From UBA4874 sp002399435 (GTDB taxonomy: Bacteria; Bacillota; Clostridia; Caldicoprobacterales; DTU083): a stretch of 49,082 bases of DNA. Below are positions 1 through 7,792 of the stretch, piece by piece. Both the position numbers and the translations under genes were made by a program. The stretch spans positions 1 through 49,082 of the forward strand of contig DAISGI010000019.1 in NCBI GenBank assembly GCA_036823195.1, in the 5' to 3' direction. Within the stretch, counting starts at the first letter, position 1. Each line of letters begins with the position of its first letter. Below the pieces are notes generated by a model. That model saw only the letters and a program-made list of their open reading frames with translations, was not told where the DNA came from and did no database searches.

Positions 1-615
1 CCGGGGAGCCCGTCTTCCGGAAGAATGGGCATCGGTACCGACCAGATGAGCCATTTTATGGTCAAACAGAATCCTGGCGCACTTCCGGGCCCGGTCCCCG
101 AAGAACCCGTTGATGCTCCCGGCATTGACCTGCCCCATGGCTCCCAGCTCAATCAGCGGCAGGAACAGATTCGGATCATCCTGAATCCTGTGGTTCCGCT
201 CCGGATGAGCGATAATCGGCTGAATCCCCTTCAGCCGGAGGTTGTATATCACATCCTCCGTATACTGGGGAATATCCAGCATGGGAAGCTCCATCAGCAG
301 ATAGCGGCTGCCGGCCAGGCAGAGCCGCTCCACCCCGTCCAGCCGGGAAATTTCGGGGCTGATATAGACCTCCGCGCCTTTTACAATCCGGATCCCTTTG
401 TCCGGTTCATCCGCATAGGGCTGTAATCTTTTGATGCCGTCCTCCAGCCGCTTCAGATAAGCATCAATGGAAGTCTGATCCTCGATAAAGTGTTGCGTCG
501 CCGCAATCACTCGAATATCTTCCGCTGCTGCAATGGCAAGCATTTCCCTGGATTCCTCCATGGATTTTGATCCATCGTCCATCTCCGGCAATATGTGGCA
601 ATGCAGATCAATCAT
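1..615 (-). CDS. CpsB/CapC-type PHP-domain protein-tyrosine phosphatase (3' part missing)
   Basis: Manganese-dependent tyrosine phosphatase of the PHP family that dephosphorylates the BY-kinase of capsule/exopolysaccharide systems. The 205 codons present show the family motifs in order: HCHILPEMDDG at residues 5-15, an ATQHF segment near 40 (usually ATPHH, so one position is changed), HPERN near 140 and GTDAHS near 193, which together supply the metal-binding His and Asp residues. The reading frame is open to base 1, so the C-terminus lies outside the window. The start ATG (613-615) overlaps the TGA of the upstream kinase gene in an ATGA arrangement and has an AGGAGAG ribosome site, so the two are translationally coupled. 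Order Wzz, kinase, phosphatase is the classic Gram-positive regulatory module; glycosyltransferase genes would be expected further left, outside the window. Confidence 0.9.
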   Translation of the reverse strand, partial: MIDLHCHILPEMDDGSKSMEESREMLAIAAAEDIRVIAATQHFIEDQTSIDAYLKRLEDGIKRLQPYADEPDKGIRIVKGAEVYISPEISRLDGVERLCLAGSRYLLMELPMLDIPQYTEDVIYNLRLKGIQPIIAHPERNHRIQDDPNLFLPLIELGAMGQVNAGSINGFFGDRARKCARILFDHKMAHLVGTDAHSSGRRAPR

Positions 616-1364
616 AAATCTCTCCTGCCTGCCTTCTCCCGAACTCCCAGCAACCTGGGCTTTCTCCTGCTATTGCTTTTACTTTCTTCATCATAACCGT
701 AATAGTACCCGTACCCATTGTGGCTATGATCATTCTCCGGGATGTTGTTGATGACCGCACCAAGAATGTTCGCACCGGCCTTCTTCAGGCTTTCCTTTGT
801 CTGAACCGCCATTTCTTTGGTCGTCTTTCCATAGCTGAGCACAATGACAATGCCGTCCACCAGTTGGGAAAGCACCACGGAATCGGTGACCGGGAGCACG
901 GGTGGCGCATCCAGAAGCAGCATGTCGCATTCCGCAGAGGCTTTTTTAACGAACTCCTTCATCCTCCTCGAGCCCAGAAGCTCCGAAGGATCCGGCGGCT
1001 TGGGACCGCTGGTCAGAATCTCCAGGTCCGGTTCGCTGAGATGCTTGCTGGCTTCATGATAGTCCAGGCTCTCCGCCAGGACATTGGTCAGGCCCTCCCC
1101 GTTGGGCAGATTGAAAGCCTTGTGAACGGAAGGGTTCCTCAGGTCACAGTCCACCAGAAGAACTTTTTTGCCTGTCTGCGCCACGGTAATGGCCAGATTG
1201 GATGCTGTTGTGCTTTTGCCCTCCGCAGCGGCTGCACTGGTAACCAGCAGGACCCTCAGACCATTGTCCAGATTACTGAACTTCAGGTTGGTCCGCAGGG
1301 TTTTGTAAGCTTCCGCAATTGGCGTTTTGGATGAAGCGTTAAACAGTAATTTTGATGATAGAAT
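612..1364 (-). CDS. CpsD/CapB-type BY-kinase (tyrosine autokinase of capsule export), probable ATT start
   Basis: Cytoplasmic P-loop tyrosine kinase that works with the adjacent Wzz-like membrane adaptor. Motifs: PIAEAYKTLRTN near residue 15, Walker A SAAAAEGKST (43-52; the usual Pro/Gly before EGKST is Ala), Walker A' LLVDCDLRNPS, Walker B LLLDAPPVLPVTD and a C-terminal tyrosine cluster GYGYYYGY that is the autophosphorylation region and target of the neighbouring phosphatase. The first ATG/GTG in frame (GTG at 1182-1184) lies downstream of Walker A and cannot be the start. The homologous N-terminus begins around 1364, where an ATT codon (1362-1364) follows an AAGGGGG ribosome site at about 8 nt. 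No ATG, GTG or TTG exists between the upstream stop and this point in frame. I therefore call an ATT start; a sequencing error is the alternative. Confidence 0.85.
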   Translation of the reverse strand: MLSSKLLFNASSKTPIAEAYKTLRTNLKFSNLDNGLRVLLVTSAAAAEGKSTTASNLAITVAQTGKKVLLVDCDLRNPSVHKAFNLPNGEGLTNVLAESLDYHEASKHLSEPDLEILTSGPKPPDPSELLGSRRMKEFVKKASAECDMLLLDAPPVLPVTDSVVLSQLVDGIVIVLSYGKTTKEMAVQTKESLKKAGANILGAVINNIPENDHSHNGYGYYYGYDEESKSNSRRKPRLLGVREKAGRRDL

Positions 1365-1378
1365 GTTGACTTCCCCCT

Positions 1379-2062
1379 TTATTTCCCGAAGTTCGGAATA
1401 TTTCCAAGCACCGGAATCCCCATAACCTTCTCCACATCTTCCTGCGTCTTGATGGTATGATCCAGGGTTTCCGCCAGGAAGGCAATCCCGAGACCGAGGA
1501 TCAGGCCGATCACCGCCGCCAGTGCCGTATTCCTTGCCACTTTGGGCCGGACCGGATCCAGAGGAACCCTTGCAACATCAATGGTCTGGACATTGTCCAG
1601 TTTCAGCAGGGATGTCACTTCATCCATAAACACATCCGCCAGGGAGTTTGCAGTATCCATCGCCCGCTGCGGGTCCGTGTCCTCCACGATAATGCGGATA
1701 ATCTCCGTATCGTTTTCCGATTTGACAGAAATATTGGAGCGCAAATCCTTCAATGGTATGTCCAGATTTACTTTATCCTCCACTTTTTCCAGAACACTGT
1801 CACTTTTGATAATAACACTGTAGGTATTGACCAGATCCCGTGCCAGACTGACATCACTCTGCTGCAGGTCATTTGCATTGGTTCTGCTTTTTTGCCCGCT
1901 GACGATCAAAGTCGTCGAGGAAGAATAAATCTTATCCAAAAAGAAAGCACTTACTATGCTGGTTAAAAACGCAGCCAAGGCTGCGACCGCAATAATGAGC
2001 CAAAAACGCTTGCCGATGATATGTAGAATGTCCCGTAGGTCCAGTTCATCCAAGTCCCCCAT
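1379..2062 (-). CDS. Wzz/CapA-type polysaccharide chain-length and kinase-adaptor membrane protein
   Basis: 227-residue polysaccharide co-polymerase without a fused kinase domain. Two membrane segments are evident: about residues 19-40 (FWLIIAVAALAAFLTSIVSA) and about 181-200 (ALAAVIGLILGLGIAFLAE), with the proline-rich VPLDPVRPK motif just before the second, as in Wzz proteins. The extracytoplasmic middle region carries the Wzz-type SSTTLIV and DTDPQRAMDTANSLADVF segments. Start chosen at the ATG at 2060-2062 giving MGDLDELDLRDIL; the frame is open further upstream to 2146 but the extra residues do not look conserved. The short cytoplasmic tail ends 15 nt before the kinase start. Transcribed from the promoter at 2135-2163. 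Confidence 0.87.
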   Translation of the reverse strand: MGDLDELDLRDILHIIGKRFWLIIAVAALAAFLTSIVSAFFLDKIYSSSTTLIVSGQKSRTNANDLQQSDVSLARDLVNTYSVIIKSDSVLEKVEDKVNLDIPLKDLRSNISVKSENDTEIIRIIVEDTDPQRAMDTANSLADVFMDEVTSLLKLDNVQTIDVARVPLDPVRPKVARNTALAAVIGLILGLGIAFLAETLDHTIKTQEDVEKVMGIPVLGNIPNFGK

Positions 2063-2134
2063 GTAATACTCTACCCCCAAGCCCCTATGTATACAAATAT
2101 TTATGATAAATGCTGTAAAACATTTAACGTAAAA

Positions 2135-2163
2135 ATTATAGCACAATTCCTATGATAATACAA
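2135..2163 (-). promoter_or_regulatory. Sigma-A-type promoter of the wzz-kinase-phosphatase operon
   Basis: On the minus strand TTGTAT (2158-2163), a 17-nt spacer and TATAAT (2135-2140). The predicted start is near 2128, leaving a leader of about 65 nt before the wzz ATG; the leader contains AAATG..CATTT inverted arms near 2110-2125. Confidence 0.65.
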
Positions 2164-2206
2164 CGATACTGGAAAAATCATGGCGAAACACGCCGCAATG
2201 CACAAT

Positions 2207-2354
2207 ACAGGGAAAAGCGGTCTTCTTCAGCAGTCTTATAATCTGCGCCTGAATCGTCACATCCCGCCGTCGTCGGCTTATCCGCGATCATCAGCTTCGG
2301 GTTGCAAGCCAGGGCAATTGTAATCACGACCCGCTGCTGCATTCCGCCCGTGAA
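2207..2354 (-). pseudogene. Remnant of an oligopeptide/dipeptide ABC transporter ATPase (OppD/DppD type)
   Basis: Minus-strand translation gives FTGGMQQRVV..IALACNPKLMIADKPTTA, which matches the signature motif, Walker B and the following helix of OppD/DppD ATPases. After that point the frame must shift by one base to continue as DVTIQAQIIRLLKK, the expected downstream family sequence. The catalytic Glu after Walker B (normally DEP) is Lys, and a TAG stop lies directly before the signature. Only about 50 codons remain; Walker A and the C-terminus are absent. The rest of 2355-2531 holds nothing I recognise. This is a decayed gene, possibly a scar of a deletion or rearrangement. Confidence 0.85.
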
Positions 2355-2531
2355 CTATATAGCTTCTTTTTCCCTCTGTTTCCAGTGGTTCAGAAGAAAA
2401 TTCCAACAGCGATAGATGAAGCTTCCCAAATAGAAGAAAGCTTCATAGCGTCTCATATGGTAATGCTTACATGAAAAACACGCCAGAGAGCTTCCTCCCG
2501 GATAAGAATGAATCAATAATACTATCACATA

Positions 2532-4142
2532 TCAATATTTTTTCAGAGTTGCGCGCACTGCACCCGGCCCGGTCAACTCTTCCACAAACATCGTCTCGAT
2601 AGTATCCAGCAGGGGTGTTCGGCTCAGATCCAATCCAAAAATGCCCACGTTGGCCAGAATAGGTCTTATCTGTCCATGGTAAGAATCGGGCTTGCCAAGT
2701 TCGATTCCCGCAAGCTGCATCTGCAATTCATCCTTCAGCGGATCACTGCTGACTTCCATCGGCTTTCCGGCATCATCCACTGCCAGCAGGTAGCGTAACC
2801 AGCCGGCGATTGTTAAAGGAATGGAGATTAAAGTGTTTGGATCCCTGCCCTGGGCAATATAACTCTTTATAGTCTCACCGAAGCGGATGCTCATAACTTG
2901 CGAGGTGTCAGTGGTAATGCGCTGGGGAGTATCCGGTATGGAAGGATTGGGAAGGCGCTGCTCCATCACCTCATCCAGAAATTTTTCAGGACTCAGGATG
3001 CCTGGGTCCACCACCACAGGAAGGCCCTCCACATACCCAAGGCGTCTGATCAGCGAGACGATATCACTATCCCTCATTATATCGCAAACCAGTGTGTAGC
3101 CCAGCAGGCAGCCATATACACTCATTGCGGTATGCAGCGGATTCAGGCAGGTGTTGACCTTCATTTTCTCTGCCTTATCCACAATATCACGGGTAGTCAT
3201 AAAAACACCTGCCTTCTCAAGAGCCGGTCTTCCATTTGGGAACCTGTCCTCTATCACAAGATACTGAGTTCGCTCCGTATTGACAAAGGGTGCGATGAAC
3301 GTACTCCTGCTTGTGACAATGGGAGTCATATTTTTAATGCCATCCCGTTTCAAAGACGATTCCACCGTCTTATGGGGGCGGGGTGTAATCTTGTCGATCA
3401 TGCTCCAGGGAAAGTAAATTTTATCTTCATTTTGCAAATACGCCAGGAATTCGTCCTCCACAAACTTATTGTCCCGCCAGGCGGTAGCAATTGTTAAAAT
3501 GCCGTCGCGGAGCTTATCTCCATTATGGCTGCAGTTATCCATGGAAACCATGGCCATGGGATAGCCCCCGGCCTGATACCGTCCATACAGCAGGGCTGCA
3601 GCAATGCTCATGGTATGGCGTGCTCCGGAAGGACCTGCCTCAATATCCTCCCGGACAACAGGGAGCAGCTCCCCATCGAGATCATATAAGGCATAGCCCT
3701 TTTCAGTGATTGTAAAGCTGGCAATCTGTAAGCCGGGCTCCCTGAAGATCTGCCTCAGACGATTCCTTCCTTCCGAGTTGGGGCCGTCTGCTTTCAAGGA
3801 TTCGCAAACACTGCCGATGACTTCCCTGTCCATGGTTCCATCCGGATTGAGTGTCACCATCATCGTAAGATCGTCAAATGGCCGATAGATTTGTTCAATG
3901 ATGTCGGAGTCAAAAGTTTCTGCCGCAATGATTCCCTTTTTAGCAAAGCCTTCATTGAGAAGCCTCTGCTGCAATACCGCAATGAATCCGCGGAAAATGT
4001 TCCCTGATCCAAAGTGAACCCAAACAGGATGAGACATCGTAGCAGCAGAGACAGTTGATCGGTCAAACGCCGGAAGTGTCACATGTATGTCCCCCCATGC
4101 TCCAGCATTGCTTTGTATCGACTCAGAATTCAGTTCCAGCAT
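2532..4142 (-). CDS. Mannitol dehydrogenase-family oxidoreductase, likely D-mannonate oxidoreductase (fructuronate reductase)
   Basis: 536-residue long-chain polyol dehydrogenase of the MtlK/UxuB family, NAD-dependent interconversion of a keto sugar acid and a polyol or aldonate. N-terminal dinucleotide-binding domain begins WVHFGSGNIFRGF (about 46-58); SMDNCSHNGDKL corresponds to the family SCDN..NNG motif; KVNTCLNPLH supplies the K-x5-N-x2-H catalytic signature. Length agrees with family members of about 490-540. AGAGGGGAACAG precedes the ATG at 4140-4142. No uxuA or transporter is adjacent, so the exact substrate (fructuronate, tagaturonate, mannitol) is an inference from overall resemblance. 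The leader region contains GATAC..GTATC inverted repeats (about 4195-4230) and a TATAAT at about 4232-4237 that could form its promoter and operator, but I see no good -35. Confidence 0.8.
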   Translation of the reverse strand: MLELNSESIQSNAGAWGDIHVTLPAFDRSTVSAATMSHPVWVHFGSGNIFRGFIAVLQQRLLNEGFAKKGIIAAETFDSDIIEQIYRPFDDLTMMVTLNPDGTMDREVIGSVCESLKADGPNSEGRNRLRQIFREPGLQIASFTITEKGYALYDLDGELLPVVREDIEAGPSGARHTMSIAAALLYGRYQAGGYPMAMVSMDNCSHNGDKLRDGILTIATAWRDNKFVEDEFLAYLQNEDKIYFPWSMIDKITPRPHKTVESSLKRDGIKNMTPIVTSRSTFIAPFVNTERTQYLVIEDRFPNGRPALEKAGVFMTTRDIVDKAEKMKVNTCLNPLHTAMSVYGCLLGYTLVCDIMRDSDIVSLIRRLGYVEGLPVVVDPGILSPEKFLDEVMEQRLPNPSIPDTPQRITTDTSQVMSIRFGETIKSYIAQGRDPNTLISIPLTIAGWLRYLLAVDDAGKPMEVSSDPLKDELQMQLAGIELGKPDSYHGQIRPILANVGIFGLDLSRTPLLDTIETMFVEELTGPGAVRATLKKY

Positions 4143-4335
4143 GTTCTGTTCCCCTCTTCAAAATGAATTGTATATGCCGGCTTCGGCTTTCCCGGTATGA
4201 TACGTGATACAGCCGGTATCGCTTTTGCATTATTATATCATTCTTTTCCGGCTAACAAATATCAAAATAGCCGCTGATATCAACATGCTGCTCTTTTGCA
4301 GTACACTGTATTTCAATTTTGTCGTTATTTGTCCC

Positions 4336-5598
4336 TTATTTTCCGATATCCGTCACTGCCCCGATAAACAGAGGCAGATTCGTCTCACAGTCCAGAAGCA
4401 GATAAACAAAGGGACGGTCCAGACAAACGGTCTTTTCGTCCTGCATGGCGGATTCGGTTGTCATCTCCACTGCCGTTGCAGCACCGGCCCTGGTGCCTTT
4501 CTCGTTTACAGAGATATAGGTTTTATGAATCACGCGGCTGATAAAGATGTTTTCCTTGCCGCCATTGTACCGGCCCAGCCGGGTAAAATCCGCACGCTCT
4601 GCGTCGAAGGCATCGCTCATTCCCATGTTGGACAGCGCATCATGCATTTCAAAGGCACTTCTGCTTTCAAATTTGGGGATCGCCGCATTCACCGCCACTT
4701 CCTGCGCTTTCCGGAGGGTATTTTCCAGTCCCTTGCCGGTAAGGCCTGCAATGGCATCCTGAATCGAAATTCCCTCATCAGGCAGCAGAGCGGCAAAGGC
4801 ATATTTGCGATCCGCATAGTATTTCAGAAAGCCCGTGGCATTGCCGCTGTCAAGATACATATGTTCGCCGCCGTACATCATTTTCACATTTTTCTTCTTT
4901 CCGGATTCCGTGGTAAACGTACCGTCCCGTACCCCGCTCTTCTTATAAATGTCCTCCCACTCAGCATCAAAGGCCAGGGCATTGACAAGGTACATCACGG
5001 CACTTTCCGGAATTTTGTCCAGGATATCCGGAATCATGCCGTCCGTGTTTTTACTGACCCAGTGATTGATGTCCTTCAGCGTGGCATCGTCAAAAGCCGT
5101 CTTGTAGACAGATGCTCCATAGTAGTCCGCATTGGTCTGAAGGAAATCCTTCTCCACTTTCAGCCTGTCGTCATCCCTGAACCAGATGGAATTGGCAAGA
5201 TGGACCTTGTATTTGTCGCCGGAAGGCAGATTGCCCATATAGAAGTGCAGATATTCATTCAGATCCGATACCGGAAGACCGAAAACTTTCTCCATCTGCG
5301 CAAGGGTCTCGCCCTGCGCTCCATTTGCTGTCATAGCAAGAGCACACAATACGGAGACAGGTGAAATCAATGGATTCTCAGCGCCGGTTGCGGTGTTTTG
5401 GAACAATTTCACAGAAAAATCGGCTATTGCATCCGTTTGTTCGTCGGTTAAGTAAGCGTCTATCATCTGATTGGGCTTTATGCCATCCATGAGATCCTCT
5501 GCGTGAACCTTATTCGCCGTAGAGCAGCCGGTGAGGGAAAACATCGTGCACAAGAGGAACAGGAAACCAAGAGCCCCTGCCATTACCTGCCTTTTCAT
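4336..5598 (-). CDS. Serpin-family protease inhibitor, predicted lipoprotein
   Basis: 420-residue serpin with a lipoprotein signal peptide: MKRQ, hydrophobic core and lipobox LTGC with Cys25, so it should be anchored on the outer face of the cytoplasmic membrane. The complete serpin fold is readable: NPLISPVSVLCALAMTANGA near 75, NSIWF, the breach/shutter region, hinge EKGTRAGAATAVEM near 370 and RPFVYLLLD..LPLFIG at the end. The hinge has small residues at P12-P9, as in inhibitory serpins. Counting from the hinge Glu as in alpha-1-antitrypsin puts Glu-Ser at P1-P1', but the loop is about three residues longer, so P1 is uncertain. Start at 5596-5598 has a perfect AAGGAGC site; an in-frame upstream ATG at 5661 would ruin the signal peptide. 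Likely guards the cell against host or competitor proteases. Confidence 0.93.
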   Translation of the reverse strand: MKRQVMAGALGFLFLLCTMFSLTGCSTANKVHAEDLMDGIKPNQMIDAYLTDEQTDAIADFSVKLFQNTATGAENPLISPVSVLCALAMTANGAQGETLAQMEKVFGLPVSDLNEYLHFYMGNLPSGDKYKVHLANSIWFRDDDRLKVEKDFLQTNADYYGASVYKTAFDDATLKDINHWVSKNTDGMIPDILDKIPESAVMYLVNALAFDAEWEDIYKKSGVRDGTFTTESGKKKNVKMMYGGEHMYLDSGNATGFLKYYADRKYAFAALLPDEGISIQDAIAGLTGKGLENTLRKAQEVAVNAAIPKFESRSAFEMHDALSNMGMSDAFDAERADFTRLGRYNGGKENIFISRVIHKTYISVNEKGTRAGAATAVEMTTESAMQDEKTVCLDRPFVYLLLDCETNLPLFIGAVTDIGK

Positions 5599-5781
5599 AC
5601 AATTTGCTCCTTTCAAACGCTTTTTAATCTGAGACTGCAACCATTTTGCCTGCATAATCACTGCACCTGCATAGTCACTTCACCTGTATCCTGCAAACCC
5701 ATCCTTATTAGACTTTATGCTTTAGTATATGGCAGCATGACACAGATGCAAGTTGTCCAGCAAAGAGCTTACCAAAAGAGG

Positions 5782-6702
5782 TTATCCCTGCGGAATCAGA
5801 AACCGTATTGCAGATGGTACCACCTCAAAGGAAGTCTGCTCCATCATACTGCATTCCCCGTCCAGGTTCTGCGCCACCGGCCGTGCTGCCATGATCTCCA
5901 TCCGTTTCCCGCGGTGAAACGTCAGAATCCCGTCAAATTCCTTCGACTTCAGATGCTTACCTGCCTTGTAAAGGGAGATCAGCTTTGGGAGGCGATGAAA
6001 GGCAGGCTTGCGCATCAGAATAAAGTCCAGAAGTCCGTCGTCCGGAACAGCTTCCGGTGCAGCATAGTATCCGCCGCCGTAATAGCGTCCGCATCCGGCC
6101 ACAGCCATCAGAAAACAGTCTTCATATCTCCTGCTCCCGTCGATGGTAATCATCATCTCATCTCCGATCCGGCCAAGAAGCGTCTTGATCAGTCCCAGGT
6201 TATAGGCAGCCGGACCGCTGAGAAAGCGGAAACGTTTTAGCTTCTCCACCTCCAGGGGAATCTTCGCATCCATGCCCATTGTGCAGATATTCATGGCATA
6301 CTGGTCCCCCGCACGGATCATATCCACGATCCTGGGCTGCGCGTGAAGCTGCTTTTCCGGGGATAGAAAGTCTTCCTCCGAACCAAAAGTCTTGATGTAG
6401 TCGTTTCCGGAACCGCATGGGAAAATGCCAACCATTGCATTCTCTTTGCCAACCAGCCCTGAAGCGATTTCACTCAGCGTCCCATCGCCGCCAAAACCGT
6501 AAATTGCCACAGTGTCTCCCCTGGCTGCTTCCCTTTCAGCGATCTCCGTGGCATGGCCCGGGTATTTTGTTTTATACCAGGTGAAGTCCACCTTACGATC
6601 GCAAAAGGCTGCCTGAACAGAAGGAAAAACCGTCTCCAGCGGGTTGCGGTTGCCCGCCTTTGGATTCACAATAAGAACACAACGCAAAACTTCATCCCCC
6701 AT
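5782..6702 (-). CDS. Diacylglycerol/lipid kinase, DgkB-YegS family
   Basis: 306-residue LCB5/DAGK-type lipid kinase that phosphorylates diacylglycerol or a related lipid using ATP, recycling lipid from envelope synthesis. Motifs: VLIVNPKAGNRNP at residues 8-20, GFGGDGTLSEIASGL near 75 (nucleotide-binding GGDGT) and PCGSGNDYIKTFG near 100. The C-terminal beta domain ends in NLDGE..FEVVPSAIRFLIP, as in the family. I start at ATG 6700-6702 (MGDEVLRCVLIVNPK) because the longer open frame to 6930 adds a non-conserved, Phe/Trp-rich stretch; the ribosome site for this start is weak. The 3' neighbour is the serpin gene, 180 nt away with no shared function evident. The adjacent stretch 6703-7005 holds nothing else I can identify. 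Confidence 0.88.
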   Translation of the reverse strand: MGDEVLRCVLIVNPKAGNRNPLETVFPSVQAAFCDRKVDFTWYKTKYPGHATEIAEREAARGDTVAIYGFGGDGTLSEIASGLVGKENAMVGIFPCGSGNDYIKTFGSEEDFLSPEKQLHAQPRIVDMIRAGDQYAMNICTMGMDAKIPLEVEKLKRFRFLSGPAAYNLGLIKTLLGRIGDEMMITIDGSRRYEDCFLMAVAGCGRYYGGGYYAAPEAVPDDGLLDFILMRKPAFHRLPKLISLYKAGKHLKSKEFDGILTFHRGKRMEIMAARPVAQNLDGECSMMEQTSFEVVPSAIRFLIPQG

Positions 6703-7005
6703 CGCAATACTTTGACCCAATGGAACACAGAAACCAAACTGAAAATGGAAGCAATAGTGTAGAAGCAGATACCCTATCGGAAAACCAGGCCAACACCAAA
6801 GCAATACACGGTGCAAATCACAATTATTATACCATTTTGAAGGAAGATGAACCATAAGAAATTTTAGAGGTAATGAGAATAAAGGTTCCCTCTGATGAGA
6901 AAATATTTTCAAGATTGTGATATGAAGCAAACACTGCTACAGTGAAGGTAACAGAAATCGTAACGAAATTGTGTAAAGAGATTAAGATACAATAAGATCA
7001 CCGCC

Positions 7006-7278
7006 TTAAAACAAGTCGCTGTGCGTTCCTGTTCTAGTTAGATACAAAATCAGGATTTCGTCCGAAATCTCATAAATCAGCAGCCAATCAGGGGTAATAT
7101 GGCACTCACGGCAACCTGAATAATTGCCTTTTAACGGATGGTCTTTGTATTTTTCATTCAGGATTTCTCCGCTGGAAAGCTTTTTAATCACTTCCGTCAA
7201 AAGGTCAATTTCGTATCCTCGTTTTGCTGCCAGCTTTACATCTTTTTGAAATCGTGTTGTTGGCTTTATTGTATACAT
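7006..7278 (-). CDS. YafQ-family mRNA interferase toxin (RelE superfamily)
   Basis: 90-residue ribosome-dependent endoribonuclease toxin. All residues known to matter in E. coli YafQ have clear counterparts: His47, His60, Asp64, His86 and the C-terminal Phe90 (HPLKGNY, RECHITPDW, RTGTHSDLF). It should therefore be catalytically competent. ATG (7276-7278) overlaps the antitoxin TGA by one base in a TGATG arrangement, so it is translated by coupling from the antitoxin, as usual for dinJ-yafQ operons. It ends 300 nt from the lipid kinase gene and is not part of that operon. Confidence 0.92.
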   Translation of the reverse strand: MYTIKPTTRFQKDVKLAAKRGYEIDLLTEVIKKLSSGEILNEKYKDHPLKGNYSGCRECHITPDWLLIYEISDEILILYLTRTGTHSDLF

Positions 7279-7553
7279 CAGGAAAGTAGCTCCTTCATCA
7301 TTTGGTCAACATTGGTATATGATTTTCCAAGTGAAGGATTCTTTTTCATTTCCTCGACTTCCTGCAATGCCGCCGCTGTTCCAGTATTGGGAACATCCAT
7401 TGAGATTTCAAAAGGAATTCTTTGCTGCCTTACCATTGTTTTTGCAAAAACATTAAATGCTGCAGTCATGGTTAAGCCTAAATCACCACAAAGCGCATCA
7501 AAATCTCGTTTCAGATTTTCATCCATACGAATATTTATATTTGTCTGAGCCAT
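7278..7553 (-). CDS. DinJ/RelB-family ribbon-helix-helix antitoxin
   Basis: 91-residue antitoxin. The N-terminal AQTNINIRMDENLKRDFDALCGDLGLTMTAAFNVF is the DinJ ribbon-helix-helix DNA-binding domain; the acidic/basic C-terminal half (EVEEMKKNPSLGKSYTNVDQMMKELL) is the toxin-wrapping part. AAGGAGATGAGAAC precedes the ATG. Transcribed from the near-perfect promoter immediately upstream, which also holds an inverted repeat suited to autoregulation by the DinJ-YafQ complex. Confidence 0.93.
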   Translation of the reverse strand: MAQTNINIRMDENLKRDFDALCGDLGLTMTAAFNVFAKTMVRQQRIPFEISMDVPNTGTAAALQEVEEMKKNPSLGKSYTNVDQMMKELLS

Positions 7554-7583
7554 GTTCTCATCTCCTTCTTTCTTAATATCTTT

Positions 7584-7612
7584 ATTATATGTAATTTTAT
7601 TTACAATGTCAA
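7584..7612 (-). promoter_or_regulatory. Consensus promoter and probable operator of dinJ-yafQ
   Basis: Minus strand TTGACA (7607-7612), 17 nt, TATAAT (7584-7589). The spacer contains the inverted repeat TGTAA..TTACA (7590-7605) lying between the two boxes, the expected place for autorepression by a ribbon-helix-helix antitoxin. Confidence 0.82.
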
Positions 7613-7626
7613 TAAATGCGGATAAT

Positions 7627-7659
7627 AAAAAAGAGCCATGGAACCCATGACTCTTTTTT
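7627..7659. terminator. Bidirectional intrinsic terminator
   Basis: Fifteen-base arms AAAAAAGAGCCATGG and CCATGACTCTTTTTT (one G-T mismatch) around a 3-nt loop. It lies between the 3' side of gnd and the toxin-antitoxin promoter and can stop gnd transcripts. Confidence 0.85.
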
Positions 7660-7685
7660 ATTTCCTCTTTTTTATGACTTCTCTG

Positions 7686-7776
7686 CTCCTGTCTTTCTTT
7701 GTTCTCCTATCCTTTCCCTGTTCTCCTGTCTTTCTTTGTTCTCCTGTTTTTCCCTGTTCTCCTGTCTTCCCCTGTT
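7686..7776. repeat. 18-bp tandem repeat, five copies
   Basis: Pyrimidine-rich units of the form CTCCTGTCTTTCTTTGTT, 18 bp with one 19-bp copy, about 80-90 percent alike by eye. It fills the space between the gnd stop codon (7793) and the terminator at 7627-7659. Confidence 0.85.
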
Positions 7777-7792
7777 CACATCCATTTCCGGT

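Noticed and set aside
4204..5364. Plus-strand ORF of 386 codons opposite the serpin gene
   Set aside because: Shadow frame with no motif or ribosome site; serpin homology on the minus strand is complete.
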